Below, in pieces: positions 9,345 through 18,327 of a stretch of DNA of 64,000 nucleotides. Where the stretch lies: positions 1-64,000 of the forward strand of contig NZ_JAEULO010000040.1 in assembly GCF_016793705.1 (NCBI RefSeq). Reading direction: 5' to 3'. Origin of the DNA: Tabrizicola sp. (GTDB lineage: Bacteria; Pseudomonadota; Alphaproteobacteria; Rhodobacterales; Rhodobacteraceae). Under the pieces are notes generated by a model, which worked only from the letters and a program-made list of their open reading frames with translations, searched no databases and was not told the origin of the DNA. Numbering within the stretch: position 1 is the stretch's first letter; the number at the start of each line of letters is the position of its first letter. A program made the translations under genes and the position numbers.

Positions 9345-10966
9345 GCGTTTCGCCCGAACACCTGATCATCGCCCCCATCGTGGTTCCATTCCTCGCCGGA
9401 GCGTTGACGCTGATCTATGACGAGCGCCAGCGGCGCGCGAAGCTGGCCATCGGGCTCTTGTCCTGCGCCGCGACGCTGCTTGCCGCGATCGAGCTTCTGG
9501 CCCGGTCCAAGGGCAGCGACCTGACCGGCGGAAATGACATCGGGTTCTATCTCCTGGGCGACTGGTCCGCCCCCTACGGCATCGTGCTGGTCGTGGACCG
9601 GCTTTCCGCGATGATGCTGGTGCTGACGGGCCTTCTGGCGCTGCCCGCCCTGATCTTCTCGGCGGCAGGCACCCACCGGCAAGGCCAGCATTTCCACGCC
9701 ATGTTCCAGTTCCTCCTGATGGGGCTGAACGGAGCCTTCCTGACCGGCGATCTGTTCAATCTCTTCGTCTTTTTCGAGGTCCTGCTCGCAGCCTCCTACG
9801 GGCTGCTGATGCATGGCGGCGGCGAGGCCAAGGTTCGGTCGGGGCTGCATTACATCGCGATCAACCTTGCGGCCTCGCTGCTGTTCCTGGTCGGCGTCAG
9901 TCTGGTCTACGGTGTGACCGGCACGCTGAACATGGCGCATCTGGTCCAACTTGTGCCCGGGCTGAATGACGACCAGCGCCCGTTGTTCCATGCCGGCGCG
10001 GGGATCATGGCGGTGGCCTTCCTGGTCAAGGCGGGGATATGGCCCCTGGCCTTCTGGCTGCCCTCGACCTATGCAGCCGGGGCGCCACCGGTGGCCGCGC
10101 TCTTTGCGGTCATGACGAAGGTCGGGGTCTACGTCCTTGTCCGACTGTCCTTCCTGATCTTCGGCGTCCATGCGGGCGCGTCGGCCGGCTTCGGCGCGCA
10201 GGTCCTGCTGGCTGGAGGCCTGGCGACGGTCACCTTCGGCTTGCTGGGTGTCCTCGCCTCGCGCGAGATGGATCGGGTCGCCGCTTTCGTGGTGATGGTC
10301 TCTTCGGGAACGGTGATCGCAGCGGCAGGCGTCGTTACCGGTGGCGGACCTGCCGGAGTGCTGTCGGCGGCACTGTTCTACATGCTCGGCTCCACCCTTG
10401 CCGTCAGCGCGGCCTTCCTGCTGATCGAGCCGATGCGCCGTCTCGGCGGCGAGGCAGAGCTGATCACGGATGACGAGACCGACGACTATGACGATCCGGA
10501 CGACGATCCCCGGCCTGAAATGGTTCTCGCCTTTCCCGGCGCCGTCACAGTCCTGAGTCTCGCCTTTGCGGTCACGATGATCGCCTTGACAGGCTTGCCG
10601 CCGCTCTCGGGGTTCATCGGCAAGCTGGGGATGGTCCAGGGTCTGCTGGAGGACACCGGACGCGACGGATGGGCCTGGGGTTTCATCGCGCTCCTGTTCC
10701 TGTCCGGCTTTGCCACCCTGCTTGCGACGCTGCGCATCGGCATCCGTACCTTCTGGGGCAGCGAGGCGATCGAGCCGCCACGCATCCTGGCGCTGGAGTT
10801 CGCGCCGATCCTGCTGCTCGTGACTCTTCTTGTGGTTCTGTCCGCCAAGGCAGAGGTGACGCTGGGTTACATGGTGGACACGACCGATGCCCTGCTGCGC
10901 CCGGCGATCTATGCCGAAGGTGTGCTGGGTGCGCCCCGCGCCGAGGATGCGGAGGTGGCGGAATGA
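9341..10966 (+). CDS. mrpD: Na+/H+ antiporter subunit D (MrpD/PhaD, NuoN/M-like)
   Basis: MrpD (541 aa) is a second complex-I-like channel subunit with about 14 helices. The conserved acidic helix LFNLFVFFEVLLAASYGLL and the lysine-containing FLVKAGIWPLAFWLP are both intact. An acidic loop (DDETDDYDDPDDDP, near residue 380) separates the last helices and is unusually Asp-rich. The GTG start at 9341 overlaps the mrpC stop in a GTGA. The stop overlaps mrpE in an ATGA. Confidence 0.95.
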   Translation: MSVSPEHLIIAPIVVPFLAGALTLIYDERQRRAKLAIGLLSCAATLLAAIELLARSKGSDLTGGNDIGFYLLGDWSAPYGIVLVVDRLSAMMLVLTGLLALPALIFSAAGTHRQGQHFHAMFQFLLMGLNGAFLTGDLFNLFVFFEVLLAASYGLLMHGGGEAKVRSGLHYIAINLAASLLFLVGVSLVYGVTGTLNMAHLVQLVPGLNDDQRPLFHAGAGIMAVAFLVKAGIWPLAFWLPSTYAAGAPPVAALFAVMTKVGVYVLVRLSFLIFGVHAGASAGFGAQVLLAGGLATVTFGLLGVLASREMDRVAAFVVMVSSGTVIAAAGVVTGGGPAGVLSAALFYMLGSTLAVSAAFLLIEPMRRLGGEAELITDDETDDYDDPDDDPRPEMVLAFPGAVTVLSLAFAVTMIALTGLPPLSGFIGKLGMVQGLLEDTGRDGWAWGFIALLFLSGFATLLATLRIGIRTFWGSEAIEPPRILALEFAPILLLVTLLVVLSAKAEVTLGYMVDTTDALLRPAIYAEGVLGAPRAEDAEVAE

Positions 10967-11445
10967 GGCGTCTGCTGCCCCATCCGATCCTGTCACTTGG
11001 CCTTCTGGGCGTCTGGCTGCTTCTCACCCGCCTCTCGCCGGGGCATGTCGTGCTGGGCTCTGCGGTGGCAGTGGTGGCGGGATGGGCCTTCGCCCGGATC
11101 GAGCCAGAGGCCCCGCGCCCCCGCGCGGTCTGGCCGCTGGTCCGGCTGGCCGGGATCGTGTTCCTGGACGTCCTGCGGTCGAACTACGCCGTTGCGCGCC
11201 TTCTGGTGGGGGGCGGAAGGCAGCGCCGGTCGGCATTCGTTCATATCCGGTTGCGGCTGAAGAACCGGCTTGCCCTGGGAATGCTGGCGGTAATCATCAC
11301 TGCGACGCCGGGGACGGCATGGCTGGAATACGACGAGCAGACGGGACTTCTCCTGCTGCATGTTTTCGACATGGTCGATGAGGCCACATGGCAGGATCTG
11401 ATCGCGAACCGCTATGAATCGCTGTTGATGGAGGCATTCGGATGA
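10963..11445 (+). CDS. mrpE: Na+/H+ antiporter subunit E (MrpE/PhaE)
   Basis: MrpE (160 aa) is a small membrane subunit with two or three N-terminal helices and a cytoplasmic C-terminal domain. The family signature [20 protein letters not shown] appears here as [20 protein letters not shown]. The ATG at 10963 overlaps the mrpD stop (ATGA), which is clearly preferred over the upstream in-frame start inside mrpD. The next gene, mrpF, again overlaps by four bases. Confidence 0.93.
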   Translation: MRRLLPHPILSLGLLGVWLLLTRLSPGHVVLGSAVAVVAGWAFARIEPEAPRPRAVWPLVRLAGIVFLDVLRSNYAVARLLVGGGRQRRSAFVHIRLRLKNRLALGMLAVIITATPGTAWLEYDEQTGLLLLHVFDMVDEATWQDLIANRYESLLMEAFG

Positions 11446-11726
11446 CCACGGTCACGGTTCTGATCTGGGCCACCACCTATGCGCAGGGGGCGCTTGCGCT
11501 TGCAGGCTTCCTGGCGATGGTACGTATCCTGATCGGGCCGCGCGCCCAGGATCGCGTGCTGGCGGTCGATGCCTTCTACATCATCGCCATGCTGCTGTTG
11601 ATCGTGACCGGAATGAAACTCGGCACGCCCTTCTTCTTCGAGGCGGCCCTGGTCATCGGCATCTGTGGCTTTGTCGGAACCGTGGCGTTGGCAAAGTTTC
11701 TTTTGCGCGGCGAGGTGATCGAATGA
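11442..11726 (+). CDS. mrpF: Na+/H+ antiporter subunit F (MrpF/PhaF)
   Basis: This 94-aa subunit has three helices. The conserved [18 protein letters not shown] at residues 28-45, with its Asp in the second helix, is the family hallmark. Other MrpF proteins are implicated in cholate and Na+ efflux. It has four-base overlaps with mrpE and mrpG. Confidence 0.93.
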   Translation: MTTVTVLIWATTYAQGALALAGFLAMVRILIGPRAQDRVLAVDAFYIIAMLLLIVTGMKLGTPFFFEAALVIGICGFVGTVALAKFLLRGEVIE

Positions 11727-12109
11727 CCGCGCTCGAAGCCATGCCCCTGTGGCTGGCCCTTCCGGTGGCGGCGCTGCTGGTCGTCGGCTCGACGCTTGCT
11801 TTCCTGGGCGCCTTGGGTCTGCTGCGCCTGACAAGCTTTTATGAACGCATCCATGCACCCACGCTGGGCACCAGCTGGGGCGCGGCGGCGATCCTCCTGG
11901 CTTCGCTTCTCGGCTACAGCTGGCTGCAGGATCGGGTGATCCTGCACGAGATCGTCATCGGCCTATTCGTCATGATCACCACGCCGGTGACGCTGATGGT
12001 CCTCGGGGCGGCGGCCCTGAAGCGAGACCGCGAGGAAGGGGACCCGGCGGTGCCACCGCGCGCGGCGACGGGCGGACATGCGCCTGGTCACGTGGAACGG
12101 CAAGGATGA
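11723..12109 (+). CDS. mrpG: Na+/H+ antiporter subunit G (MrpG/PhaG)
   Basis: MrpG (128 aa) closes the antiporter operon. The stretch [21 protein letters not shown] is the family core and is followed by two hydrophobic helices. The C-terminal 20 residues are charged and Pro/Arg-rich, probably cytoplasmic. The ATG at 11723 overlaps the mrpF stop. No clear terminator follows before the convergent gene ending at 12138. Confidence 0.92.
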   Translation: MTALEAMPLWLALPVAALLVVGSTLAFLGALGLLRLTSFYERIHAPTLGTSWGAAAILLASLLGYSWLQDRVILHEIVIGLFVMITTPVTLMVLGAAALKRDREEGDPAVPPRAATGGHAPGHVERQG

Positions 12110-12137
12110 GCTGCCGCCGGGCCGTGACGTTGTGCGA

Positions 12138-12581
12138 TTACTGCGCGCGTATCACGCCGATGCCACGGATCCGACCGTGGCCAAGATCAACCGGGCTGGT
12201 GTCCTGCGGCGCGCGCGAGCAGGCCTCTGCCCCATGTGGCAGGATTCGAACGACAATATCGCTGGTCTCGTCAGTTTCCAGGTCAATGGCGCCCATGCGT
12301 TCAAGGACCTGAAGCACCTCGGTCAAACCGGAACCGACAGTCGGCGTCATTCGGTCCGAGCGTCCTGAAAGGCATCTGGCGAGGGCGGAACCCGTTGCCT
12401 CCCCGCCGAACTCCTCGACCAGGACGCGCAGCACGCGCCTTTGCAACATCTGACGATTGGGCTGGATCGTCTCCAGAGCGCTGTTGGCGAGCTTCGCCTT
12501 CCGCGCGCTTGCGGGCACATGACCCTTGTCGAGGGGGCGTAGGAAATGTCCTTCGTCGCGATTTATCCTTGCGGAGCTCAT
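12138..12581 (-). CDS. Hypothetical protein with winged-helix-like fold
   Basis: I do not recognise a named family for this 147-aa protein. Residues 42-112 look like a small winged-helix domain: hydrophobic helices at MLQRRVLRVLVEEFGG and ALARCLS, then GSGLTEVLQVLERMGAIDLE and a beta strand DIVVRILP. The gene is supported by a good ribosome site (GAGGAG nine bases before the ATG at 12581) and by a coherent amphipathic pattern. It is convergent with mrpG and lies 175 bases downstream of the lysR gene on the same strand. A role in regulating either neighbour is only a guess. Confidence 0.6.
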   Translation of the reverse strand: MSSARINRDEGHFLRPLDKGHVPASARKAKLANSALETIQPNRQMLQRRVLRVLVEEFGGEATGSALARCLSGRSDRMTPTVGSGLTEVLQVLERMGAIDLETDETSDIVVRILPHGAEACSRAPQDTSPVDLGHGRIRGIGVIRAQ

Positions 12582-12756
12582 GTCGGCTTACTCCTCACAT
12601 CTCACGCGATAGGCCTCGACCATTCGGCCGCTGTCCTCTGTTCTTCCGCGCCAATGTGGCTTCAATGCGTCGATGATCGGTCGAGACGGCGATGCAGTGA
12701 TGAATCCGCTGTGGCGCGATCACGTCGGAAGATCGAGAATGACCGAGGGGCGCGGT

Positions 12757-13680
12757 TCAGTCCGGACGGAAGCGGTCAGGCGCAAGATGCTCGCGCGCGA
12801 CATCCAGAACCAGATTGCCGAGCCTGCCGAGGATTTCGCTCGACTGCATGCCGGCCTGCCAATGCAACGCGATGCTGACCTTCTTGCCCGGACTGAGATC
12901 CACAAGTTCGCCTCGCTTGACATAGGCATTGCCCGCGATGCTTGGAACCAGGCCCCAACCCGCTCCATTCAGACAGCAGGAAAGATAGCCCTCATACGAC
13001 GGAACGTAATGGGTGGAGAGCGGTATGCTTGCGCCGAAGCAGAGCGCCATCCACTGATCCTGGATCGTGTCTTTGCGATTGAACGCCAAGCAGACGGAAT
13101 TCCGCAGGGTGTCGAGCGAGACGCCGGTCGCAAACTGTGCCTGATGGAAGTCCGGCGAGGCGACAGCGATGTAGTCCATCGACCCCAGCGAAAGGATGTT
13201 GCAGCCCTGGACCGGCGTTTCCATCGTGGTTATGACAGCAAGCGCGTCACCCGATCTTAGGCTGGACTCGGTATGTTCCTGGTCATCCGGCAGAATGTCG
13301 AAGCGGATGCCAAGCTCTCGCGACGCCACCCGTATCACCTTCGGAAACCAGGTCGCCAGGCTGTCGTTGTTCACCCCGATGCGCACCGTTGCGGCGACAG
13401 AAGCCTCGCCGCCGACGAGCGCTCGCATCCGCTCGGCCAGTTCCTGCTGCAACAGGTTTACCTGTTCGACATGACGGCAGAACTGCAAACCTGCATCGGT
13501 CGGAACGCATGGGCGTCCGCGTACCACAAGCACGACCCCGGCCTTTTCCTCGAGCTGCTTGATTCGCTGGCTCACCGCCGATTGGGTCACATTCATCGAC
13601 TTTGCCGCTGCTTCGAAGCTTCCTTCGCGAATGACAGCGGCAAGGATCGTCAGTGAATCATAGTCTATGCGTGACAGCAT
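12757..13680 (-). CDS. LysR-type regulator, ArgP/LysG subfamily
   Basis: This 307-aa LysR-type regulator has an N-terminal winged HTH (residues 5-64) containing FEAAAKSMNVTQSAVSQRIK and LEEKAGVVLVVRGRP, the pattern typical of ArgP/IciA/LysG. Those proteins usually sit divergent to a lysine/arginine exporter (argO/lysE) and respond to basic amino acids. Here the divergent gene is instead a fatty acid desaturase at 13871. The C-terminal effector domain (about residues 90-300) looks complete. A perfect dyad with T-N11-A spacing lies 11 bases upstream of its start, fitting autoregulation and control of the divergent gene. Confidence 0.85.
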   Translation of the reverse strand: MLSRIDYDSLTILAAVIREGSFEAAAKSMNVTQSAVSQRIKQLEEKAGVVLVVRGRPCVPTDAGLQFCRHVEQVNLLQQELAERMRALVGGEASVAATVRIGVNNDSLATWFPKVIRVASRELGIRFDILPDDQEHTESSLRSGDALAVITTMETPVQGCNILSLGSMDYIAVASPDFHQAQFATGVSLDTLRNSVCLAFNRKDTIQDQWMALCFGASIPLSTHYVPSYEGYLSCCLNGAGWGLVPSIAGNAYVKRGELVDLSPGKKVSIALHWQAGMQSSEILGRLGNLVLDVAREHLAPDRFRPD

Positions 13681-13690
13681 CGCCGCACTC

Positions 13691-13707
13691 CATTAGTCAG
13701 GCTAATG
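13691..13707. promoter_or_regulatory. LysR-box candidate (CATTAG-N5-CTAATG)
   Basis: CATTAG at 13691-13696 and CTAATG at 13702-13707 form a perfect six-base inverted repeat with a five-base spacer. It contains the T-N11-A pattern of LysR-type operators and lies just upstream of the lysR start at 13680. Confidence 0.5.
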
Positions 13708-13759
13708 CATCAGCACGAAGCATACTTCGGAACCTGTTGTATTGCAAAGACTACCACTA

Positions 13760-13824
13760 ATCTTTCATAAGATAGTCTCATGTTGCGTTTTTGAGGGATA
13801 AACAATCTAGGCCAAACTATTTGG
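13760..13824. promoter_or_regulatory. AT-rich desaturase promoter region with two dyads
   Basis: The 190-base gap between lysR and the desaturase is markedly AT-richer than its surroundings. ATCTT-TCAT-AAGAT (13760-13773) and CCAAA-CTA-TTTGG (13812-13824) are perfect dyads. A weak sigma-70 match (TTGCAA at 13742-13747, CATAAG at 13766-13771) overlaps the first. The second dyad would lie in the 5' leader of the desaturase mRNA, 46 bases ahead of the chosen start. Confidence 0.35.
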
Positions 13825-13870
13825 TTTGTTTAATGAATCGGATAAGACAGTGGAAACGATAGGGGGGCGC

Positions 13871-14791
13871 ATGTCGGGTCAGACCATCAGAAGAATGTAC
13901 ATCCGCCGCTTCCTGGGCATGAAGCGTTACGACCGGAAGGTCGCCTGGTTCATCGTCTTCGGCTATCTTGGCCTCATTCTCGGGTCAGTTGCACTTGGGA
14001 TGCATCTGCTCTCTTTGCCGCTCTCGGTCCTGACGGTGGCGGGGATCGTCGCTGTCACGGCCTTCATCGGAACGCGTTTGCGGGGCATCAACAACATCAT
14101 TCATGAATGCAGCCATGCCACCTTCGCCGAACTGCGGCGTGACAATGTGGCGATCGGACGGTTCTGCACCGCGGTGCTGATGAAGTCTTTCAGGAAGTAT
14201 CGTCAAGACCATCTGTCGCATCATGCCAACAACGGGGACTATGAACGCGACGCCGAGTTTGCCCTGATCAAGAAATTCGGGCTGCATGATCCGGTCAGCC
14301 CGCGGACGATCCTGCGTCACATCTTCGTCCCGCTGATCGGGCGGCATCTGCCGCTGTACACGGGCATCAACCTTTCCGCCGAGGATGGTCGCATCTATCA
14401 GGTGTTGAAGGTCGCCCTCCTGCTTCTGATGGCGGCGTTCCTGCTGATCAACCCGCTTGCGGCCCTGGTCTTCGTCATCCTGCCCCTGTTCTATATCTAT
14501 CCGACGATAAACTTCTGGACCGATTGCCTTGACCATGCCGGGCTGGTCGGGGCGAAGGATGAACTCGAAGCCTCGCGCAATGTACTCGCACCGACTGCGG
14601 TGCGCCTGCTTTTCTTCCCGCGCAACGATTCCTACCACCTTGTCCATCACCTGTTCCCGCAGATTCCGGCCCGGCACCTGCACCTAGCACACGAGGAACT
14701 GAGCCGGGATCCGATTTACCGAAGATTGCCTTCAGCCGTGCGGACAAGTGATCAACGGTCGGGTTCACAAGCACTTGACGTTTCGCGCTAG
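13871..14791 (+). CDS. Membrane fatty acid desaturase / hydroxylase family protein
   Basis: This 306-aa membrane di-iron enzyme of the fatty acid desaturase superfamily has three histidine boxes: HECSH at residues 78-82, HLSHH at 114-118 and HLVHH at 256-260. Hydrophobic helix pairs lie around residues 26-65 and 180-210. The boxes coordinate the di-iron centre that inserts a double bond or hydroxyl into an acyl or related chain; the substrate cannot be read from sequence. I prefer the ATG at 13871, preceded by AGGGGGG, over the TTG at 13826. The gene is divergent from an ArgP-like LysR regulator and stands alone, so that regulator is the likely controller. Confidence 0.82.
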   Translation: MSGQTIRRMYIRRFLGMKRYDRKVAWFIVFGYLGLILGSVALGMHLLSLPLSVLTVAGIVAVTAFIGTRLRGINNIIHECSHATFAELRRDNVAIGRFCTAVLMKSFRKYRQDHLSHHANNGDYERDAEFALIKKFGLHDPVSPRTILRHIFVPLIGRHLPLYTGINLSAEDGRIYQVLKVALLLLMAAFLLINPLAALVFVILPLFYIYPTINFWTDCLDHAGLVGAKDELEASRNVLAPTAVRLLFFPRNDSYHLVHHLFPQIPARHLHLAHEELSRDPIYRRLPSAVRTSDQRSGSQALDVSR

Positions 14792-15490
14792 GGCACAATC
14801 CGCCCCGGGCGCATGGTCGGCTTGCCGTGGGCCGCTCCGACTCAGGCCAAGAATGCGTGGATGACGGATGGGTTAGGCCGCCATGCCGCGGGTGATCGAT
14901 GCCCGAATCGAACCAATGTTTCACCCGCTGCGCCACTTGGTGCGAATGCGTGAACGGGTATCTTTGCGGCATCCTCAACAGTTCGTTTCCAAAAAAGCAA
15001 AGTATAAGTGTTGCTAATTGCGCATTAGGAGGATAAATTCAGATTCGGAGCGAGTGAATATCTGATCTTCGTGTTTCAACACCAAACGGGTTCTGACCGC
15101 GTTATTCCCCTTCCGCGGCTCAGAACTCGGTTGGTGGAAACCTGCGCTGAAATCCCCTTCTTCACATTGCGAAACGCGCATTTTCATATGTTCTCAAGGC
15201 GTTGACTGTTCGCGTCCAGTCGCCTCCGATGGCGATCAAGGTGGTGTTCGACCGCTGGCCCGAAAGCGCTTCGAAGCCTCCGCTTCGTGCATCGTCCCCA
15301 GACAGGTTTGATCTGGCGGACCCGGATTGGGCCCGAACACGCATCTCTTGTGCCCGACAGGTTGATCGACAGGCCAGATCAGGGGCGTAGGGCAGCGGGT
15401 CTGCGGCATTTTTCCGGGCGGTTCAACGCCCCGATTTCGCCATCTTTGGCGACAAAGGACTGGGGATCACGCTCCAGAGGCTCGTTCAAG
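14792..15490. other. Gene-poor gap with a tRNA-like relic
   Basis: About 700 bases after the desaturase hold no convincing gene. The stretch 14980-15070 is AT-rich and includes an isolated AGGAGG with no usable start after it. On the minus strand, 14936-14921 reads GTGGCGCAGCGGGTGA and 14914-14905 reads GGTTCGATTC. These look like a tRNA D-arm joined to a T-loop without an anticodon arm, so at best it is a dead tRNA fragment. Confidence 0.4.
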
Positions 15491-15685
15491 ATGCAAACGC
15501 CACTCCACGAGATCGATATCCTCAAGACCCAGATCTACAAGGATTTCCTGAAGTCCATCGCCTCGGTTCGCGCAGGGCAGAGTTCCGAGATTGCATTCCA
15601 GGAACACGAAAGACGCGTCCGCGCTCTCAGACTTCAAGTTGCCGCCGCCGAAGGGCAACCGGTCAGGCTGAGAGTGGTGAACTAA
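15491..15685 (+). CDS. Small hypothetical protein (64 aa)
   Basis: This short open frame encodes a charged, largely helical 64-aa protein (MQTPLHEIDILKTQIYKDF at the start, LRLQVAAAEGQ near the end). I do not recognise it. Third-position base use resembles real genes of the window, and AGAGG lies about ten bases upstream of the ATG. It is convergent with the operon that ends at 15893. No partner gene suggests a role, and it may not be expressed. Confidence 0.4.
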   Translation: MQTPLHEIDILKTQIYKDFLKSIASVRAGQSSEIAFQEHERRVRALRLQVAAAEGQPVRLRVVN

Positions 15686-15892
15686 GGGAACCCATCCCTG
15701 TTTTGGCGCGCAGCCGTGACGCTCACCAGTCTGCCGACGAAGGGGGAGGGACAACGGGCGAGGCGGCAGACCGCAGCATGATGGCACCGGTCATCGCCGC
15801 TGCCCAACCATCGCGCCTCGCGAACCGTTCCAAGGCGGATGCGCTTGGGGAGGCGAGCCGTGAGCTCCGCGCATCGTCCGACAATTCCGGAC

Positions 15893-18325
15893 TCAGGCCC
15901 TGATCTGTGCGCCTGTCGGGTCGTATGGTGGCCCCAGCGTCAGTTCGGCCGGGGTTTCCTCTCCGGCGATGACCAGACTGTAGCCTCCTGCCCTCAGCCA
16001 GTGCTCGGTGACACCGCCCGCATTGCGGACATAGCCGTAGCCGATGCTTTTCTTGATAGTATAGCCGTAGCCGCCCGAGGTGAGATAGCCCACCGGCGTC
16101 CCGTCGCGCAGGATCGTCTCGCGCCCGACCAGGACGGCCTCGGGGGCCGTCACGGTGAAGCCCGCGAAAAGCTTGGGCAGCGGTTTGCCCTGCCGGTCTT
16201 CCAGCGCCGCGCGGCCCAGGAACGGGAGGTCCGATTTCAGCTTCACCGCCCAGCCGAGACCCGCCTCGAAGGGCGTATCGTTCGGCGTGATGTCCGAGGA
16301 CCAGGCGCGGTAGCCCTTCTCCAGCCGCAGCGATTCCAGCGCGCGGTAGCCGGTGGGTCGCAGGTCCGGGTCGGCGGCCATCAGCGCGTCGTAGACGGTC
16401 GCCAGCGCCGCGATCGGGACATGCAACTCCCAGCCCAGCTCGCCCACATAGGTCACCCGCAAGGCGCGGGTGGGGACGCCCGCGATGGTGATCTCCCGCG
16501 CCGAACCGAAGGGCAGGGCGGTGTTCGAGACCGCATCGGTCGTTACCTTCGTCAGGATGTCCCGCGCCTTTGGGCCCATGAGCGAGAGGGTGCCCCAATC
16601 CTCGGTCACATCGTGGAAGCTGACGCCGGTGGCGGGCAGATGATCGGCAATCCAGCCGAAGTCATGCGTGCGAAAGCCGGTGCCGGTGACGATGTAGAAG
16701 CGGTCCTCGGCGAGGCGGGCGACGGTCAGATCGGCCTCGATCCCGCCGCGCGAGTTGAGGAGCTGGGTATAGGTCAGCCGCCCCACGTCCCGCGCGACGC
16801 GGTTGGCGCAGATCGCCTCCAGCGCTTCGGCGGCCTTTGGGCCGGACAGCTCGTACTTGGCGAAGGAGGATTGGTCGAACAGCCCGGCATGGGCGCGGAC
16901 GTGGAGGTGTTCCCCACCCACCGCGTCGAACCAGTTCTGCCGGCCCATGGAATAGACGTCCTTCGGCTCCATCCCGGCCGGGGCGAACCAGTTCGGGCGC
17001 TCCCAGCCGAGTTTCGAACCGAAGACCGCGCCCTTGGACTTCAGCCGGTCATAGAGCGGCGAGACGATGCGGGGGCGGCCCGAGGTATACTCCTCATGCG
17101 GGAAGGCGACGGTATAGTGCTTGCCATAGGCTTCCAGTGTGCGTTCCGCCACCCAGTCACGGTCGCGGTGCAGGCCGGAGAAGCGGCGGATGTCGACGGC
17201 CCAGAGGTCGAGCGGCGCCTCGCCCCGCATGACCCAGTCGGCCAGCACCCAGCCCGCGCCGCCGCCACTGGCGATGCCGAAGGCGTTGAAGCCCGCGCCC
17301 ACATACATGTTCGCGCATTCCGGGGCGGGGCCAAGGATGAAGTTGCCATCCGGCGTGAAGCTTTCCGCGCCGTTGATCATCTGCTTGACGCCCACCTCGG
17401 CAAGCGCGGGTACGCGGGCGATGGCCTGTTCGAGATGCTGGCCGAAATGATCGTAATCGTCGTCGAAGAGCCGGAATTCCCAGTTTTCCGGGATGTCGCC
17501 CGTGACCCAGCCCTGCGGGTTCGGCTCATAGCCGCCCATCACCAGCCCGCCGACCTCTTCCTTGAAATAGGTCCGCCGGTCGGGGTCGCGCAGGGTGGCG
17601 GCGTCGGGGGCGAGGCCGGGGATCTTCTCGGTCACGATATACTGGTGCTTCACCGGGTGCAGCGGCACTGCGACCCCTGCCATCGCGCCGATCTGCCGCG
17701 CCCACATGCCGCCGCAGTTCACCACCTTTTCACAAGCAATCATCCCCTGACTCGTCTCGACATGGGTGATCCGGCGCCCGTCCATCCGGAAGCCGGTGAC
17801 GGCAATGCCCTCCTCGATCCGCGCGCCATGCATCCGCGCGCCTTTTGCGAGACTTTGGGTAATGTCCGAGGGGCTGGCCTGGCCATCGGTCGGCAGCCAG
17901 GAGGCGCCGATCAGATCGGAGGTCTCCATCAGCGGCCACATCCGCTTCACCTCGTCCGGGCCGATCAGGTCCATCTCCATCCCGAAGCTTTTCGCGGTCG
18001 TGGCAAGCCGCCTGAACTCGGTCCAGCGGTCGGGCGTGGTGGCCAGACGCAGGCAGCCGGTCATCTTCCAGCCGGTATCAAGGCCGGTTTCGGCGGCAAG
18101 GCCCTTGTAAAGCTCGACGGAATATTTCAGCACCCGGGTGATCGAGGCCGAGGACCTGAGCTGCCCCACCAGCCCCGCCGCGTGCCAGGTCGACCCCGAA
18201 GTGATCCGGCCCTGTTCCAGAAGCAGCACGTCGGCCTTGTGGTCGCGGGCGAGGTGATAGGCGGTCGAGCAGCCGATGATGCCGCCCCCGATGACGATGA
18301 TCTGGGCATGGGAAGGCAAGGTCAT
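15893..18325 (-). CDS. Dimethylglycine dehydrogenase-like FAD/folate-dependent oxidoreductase
   Basis: This 810-aa enzyme combines an N-terminal FAD-dependent DAO domain (dinucleotide fold VIGGGIIGCSTAYHLARD, residues 11-28) with a C-terminal GcvT-type tetrahydrofolate-binding half (from about residue 420), as in dimethylglycine and sarcosine dehydrogenases. The motif STWHAAGL places His48 where DMGDH and SDH bind FAD covalently. Such enzymes oxidise an N-methyl group and pass it to THF as 5,10-methylene-THF. The ATG at 18325 lies two bases beyond the stop of the kinase-like gene, so it is the last gene of the betaine-ABC operon. Which N-methyl amine is the substrate is unknown; the kinase upstream suggests it may not be plain dimethylglycine. 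Confidence 0.85.
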   Translation of the reverse strand: MTLPSHAQIIVIGGGIIGCSTAYHLARDHKADVLLLEQGRITSGSTWHAAGLVGQLRSSASITRVLKYSVELYKGLAAETGLDTGWKMTGCLRLATTPDRWTEFRRLATTAKSFGMEMDLIGPDEVKRMWPLMETSDLIGASWLPTDGQASPSDITQSLAKGARMHGARIEEGIAVTGFRMDGRRITHVETSQGMIACEKVVNCGGMWARQIGAMAGVAVPLHPVKHQYIVTEKIPGLAPDAATLRDPDRRTYFKEEVGGLVMGGYEPNPQGWVTGDIPENWEFRLFDDDYDHFGQHLEQAIARVPALAEVGVKQMINGAESFTPDGNFILGPAPECANMYVGAGFNAFGIASGGGAGWVLADWVMRGEAPLDLWAVDIRRFSGLHRDRDWVAERTLEAYGKHYTVAFPHEEYTSGRPRIVSPLYDRLKSKGAVFGSKLGWERPNWFAPAGMEPKDVYSMGRQNWFDAVGGEHLHVRAHAGLFDQSSFAKYELSGPKAAEALEAICANRVARDVGRLTYTQLLNSRGGIEADLTVARLAEDRFYIVTGTGFRTHDFGWIADHLPATGVSFHDVTEDWGTLSLMGPKARDILTKVTTDAVSNTALPFGSAREITIAGVPTRALRVTYVGELGWELHVPIAALATVYDALMAADPDLRPTGYRALESLRLEKGYRAWSSDITPNDTPFEAGLGWAVKLKSDLPFLGRAALEDRQGKPLPKLFAGFTVTAPEAVLVGRETILRDGTPVGYLTSGGYGYTIKKSIGYGYVRNAGGVTEHWLRAGGYSLVIAGEETPAELTLGPPYDPTGAQIRA

Positions 18326-18327
18326 GT

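Noticed and set aside
13826-13870. TTG start at 13826 for the desaturase
   Set aside because: There is no ribosome site upstream of it, while the ATG at 13871 has AGGGGGG just ahead and fits the family length.
14897-14945. tRNA-like sequence on the minus strand with a D-arm-like and a T-loop-like stretch
   Set aside because: The two parts are only about 6 bases apart, with no room for an anticodon arm, and I find no acceptor stem pairing. It is at best a dead fragment.
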